The notes under the pieces are model-generated. The model saw only the letters and a list, made by a program, of their open reading frames with translations. It was not told where the DNA came from and made no database searches. Made by a program: the position numbers and the translations under genes. A DNA stretch of 22,853 nucleotides from DATKMG01 sp035541995 (GTDB lineage: Bacteria > Acidobacteriota > Terriglobia > Versatilivoradales > Versatilivoraceae): assembly GCA_035541995.1 (NCBI GenBank), contig DATKMG010000826.1:1-22853 (forward strand). The letters are read 5' to 3'. Each line of letters opens with the position of its first letter. Position 1 is the stretch's first letter. Of this stretch, positions 21,311 through 22,853 are shown piece after piece.

Positions 21311-22585
21311 TCAGTAAACGAACTCACGGATGTCGTAGAGCGCGAATTTGGGTTCTTGTCCCTCGATGAAGTGCAATCCAGAGCGGATAGTGGCGACTTG
21401 GCTCCGCTTTTCCTCAGAAGTGAGGGGACGGATGCCGGCCTCGGCTGCTCGAAGAAGATACTCACTCCCTTCATTATCCCACAGAGGGGAGAAGTAGACG
21501 AGATCCCCTCTTCCCAGATGGAGGGCATTCAATAAGTCGGCGGTTTCAAGCACATGGGATTCAAAGTAACGATTACCTCCCACTCCCGCCAGGATAATTA
21601 TACCCACGTTAATTCCAGAGTCTTTGATGGCTGAAACCACTTCTAAAGCCTGAGCCGAGGTTGCCGGCTTGTTGAGGAATTTCAACAACTCGTCAGATCC
21701 TGTCTCAATGCCGACATACACTCGTTTCAGATTCCTCGCCTTCAGTTCTTGGAAGTCGTGGAGTGACTTCTTCTCTCCTGTAAAGACATCCAGAAACGAA
21801 TAAATCCCCCTGCCGAAGATGGAATCATGAGAGGTACTGGGGGTGGCACCTCCGGTGTTCGGAAATTCCTGCTGTACCAGATCAAAAATTACAAGTAGCA
21901 GTTCTTGGGGTGTCACCAGCGCGTTGGCATCGCCCAGGAAGATGGATTTTCTCAGCCTGATCCCCTCTCCGATGAAAGCCCGGACAGCTTTCAAATGTTC
22001 CAGGAACTCTTCGGCAGTCCTTATATGAAATCGAACATCGCGGTAGAAGTCACAAAACGTGCAGCGGTTCCAGTGGCAACCCACCGTGGCCTGTAGAACC
22101 AGAGCGTAGTATTGATCGGGAGGGAGAATGCTAACCGGGGAATAAACCTTCTGGAAATTTAATCTGTCTAGTTTGTAACGGGCGACGTCCCAGGTAGTGA
22201 TCTGTCTCAGGCACTGGGATGCCGCCGTCTGTAATTTGGTCCGCTCTTTTGGGTCGCCCTTCAAAAAGAGTTCCCTACTCTCCAACTGGTCTGCCAGATC
22301 CCTGGCAGTTCGATAAACCCTGCCAAGTACATTTTCTATCTCAAGCTCTCCCAATTCCTGGATGGATTTCCAGGTATCCATTGGAGAAGGCTCATGCCAT
22401 TTCTTGATGATCCGGTTGTCCAGGGTCCTGATATAGGTCTGGTTGTCCTGCCAGGCCGAAAGCAGCCTTCCTTCCAGGTCGAACGAATAAACTATTTCTT
22501 CATCCAAGCTAATTGTCGTCGAGTCTTGTTTCTGATTCAGCCAGACCTGCCTGGCAGTTTTTCTGGACTCAAAAGAAATCAACAT
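21311..22585 (-). CDS. Radical SAM protein
   Basis: A protein of about 424 residues. The cluster motif is LQATVGCHWNRCTFCDFYRD, a CxxxxCxxC variant used by a COG1032-like group (GCxxNxCxFCxxYR). Further radical SAM features follow: IFLGDANALVTP, VYVGIETGSDELLKFLNKP (SAM and beta-strand contacts), and VGIIILAGVGG. The N-terminal 140 residues are a variable leader with no B12 domain. The reaction is unknown. The frame is open to 22717, but that region overlaps the 3' end of the MFS gene. ATG at 22585, 17 bases after that gene's stop, is the likely start even though it lacks a ribosome binding site. The gene sits between the transporter and the small genes on one strand, probably in one operon. 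Confidence 0.85.
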   Translation of the reverse strand: MLISFESRKTARQVWLNQKQDSTTISLDEEIVYSFDLEGRLLSAWQDNQTYIRTLDNRIIKKWHEPSPMDTWKSIQELGELEIENVLGRVYRTARDLADQLESRELFLKGDPKERTKLQTAASQCLRQITTWDVARYKLDRLNFQKVYSPVSILPPDQYYALVLQATVGCHWNRCTFCDFYRDVRFHIRTAEEFLEHLKAVRAFIGEGIRLRKSIFLGDANALVTPQELLLVIFDLVQQEFPNTGGATPSTSHDSIFGRGIYSFLDVFTGEKKSLHDFQELKARNLKRVYVGIETGSDELLKFLNKPATSAQALEVVSAIKDSGINVGIIILAGVGGNRYFESHVLETADLLNALHLGRGDLVYFSPLWDNEGSEYLLRAAEAGIRPLTSEEKRSQVATIRSGLHFIEGQEPKFALYDIREFVY

Positions 22586-22602
22586 ACGTTGCAGTAAAAT
22601 AC

Positions 22603-22853
22603 TCAGCCGGATTGGGTCGTGATCGTTTCCAGCCCATGAGCGTAGGGACCTGTTTCTCTTCGTCGAAGTAGGTAAGCAAAGAGGAAACCGAAGAATCCCA
22701 AACAGGAGAAGATCCACAAGCCCAGATTGTATCCCTCAGGATTGGCTGCGCTTGCCCCTCTGAAATCATTGGCCCATCCGATCAAAAGATTCAGCCCTGC
22801 CAGGCCAATGTTTTGTATTAGCGTCATCAAGCCATAAGCGGTCCCCAACTTGG
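22603..22853 (-). CDS. MFS transporter, C-terminal end only (cut by right edge)
   Basis: The last 83 codons of a membrane protein whose start is outside the window. GTAYGLMTLIQNIGLAGLNL then LIGWANDF is the characteristic GTxYGxxxxxxNxGxAxxPxxxG pattern of a late MFS transmembrane segment, followed by a final helix (LWIFSCLGFFGFLFAYLL) and an arginine-rich end RRRETG. The substrate cannot be inferred. It is the first visible gene of the minus-strand group with the radical SAM protein. Confidence 0.8.
   Translation of the reverse strand, partial: KLGTAYGLMTLIQNIGLAGLNLLIGWANDFRGASAANPEGYNLGLWIFSCLGFFGFLFAYLLRRRETGPYAHGLETITTQSG

Noticed and set aside
22586..22717. Upstream extension of the radical SAM protein
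   Set aside because: It overlaps the last 38 codons of the MFS gene and adds sequence of low credibility.
1..22853. CRISPR arrays, tRNA or rRNA genes, complete insertion sequences
   Set aside because: No regularly spaced repeats, tRNA-like GTTCRANNC segments with cloverleaf pairing, rRNA sequence or transposase was recognised by eye.

Overview
The window reads as a bacterial chromosome segment of moderate GC content. No rRNA, tRNA, complete insertion sequence or CRISPR array was seen. A secreted S55 (SpoIVB-type) protein followed by a second exported protein, a short CxxC protein ending in CSDYY next to thioredoxin, and an exported RraA-like protein suggest an Acidobacteriota-like or other deep-branching Gram-negative lineage. 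That assignment is an inference; no marker gene in the window fixes the phylum.

Layout. 1-2301 (minus): an S55-domain protein, then the start of an exported protein cut by the left edge. 2426-4081 (plus): mobA and a membrane-anchored alpha/beta hydrolase. 4082-4368: two inverted copies of a 'CACCAAGACAC'-type dispersed repeat. 4369-6647 (minus): a likely operon of thioredoxin, a small zinc-ribbon protein and a PMT/ArnT-type glycosyltransferase. 7042-10460: an accessory segment with a hicBA toxin-antitoxin pair, an AT-richer exported orphan ORF, an SRPBCC protein, a truncated P-loop ATPase, two attC-like half sites and several palindromic repeats. 10460-15790 (plus): a compact three-gene operon encoding a galactokinase-like/GlmU-like fusion and two tandem phosphohexomutase paralogues. 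15787-15903 (minus): a short relic of a type I restriction hsdR gene. 15996-18007 (minus): DUF547 protein and MutY. 18119-18892 (minus): exported RraA-like protein. 19081-20803 (plus): a small unknown protein, then a FliK-like and an FlhX-like (FlhB C-terminal) pair behind a possible sigma-28 promoter. 20931-22853 (minus): MFS transporter 3' end, radical SAM protein, a possible divergent RNA polymerase omega-like small protein and a small membrane protein, closely packed.

The most unusual unit is the sugar-nucleotide operon at 10460-15790. Its first gene joins a sugar kinase with intact galactokinase signatures to a GlmU-like nucleotidyltransferase, in the opposite order to the fucokinase/GDP-fucose pyrophosphorylase FKP. 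The first mutase has Gly in place of the phosphorylated catalytic Ser (TAGHNP) and a changed metal loop (DADGER), while the second keeps both (TASHNP, DMDADR). The nucleotidyltransferase also lacks the expected metal-binding Asp. Together these suggest an active pathway for a sugar nucleotide paired with a pseudo-enzyme subunit. The substrate cannot be read from the sequence.
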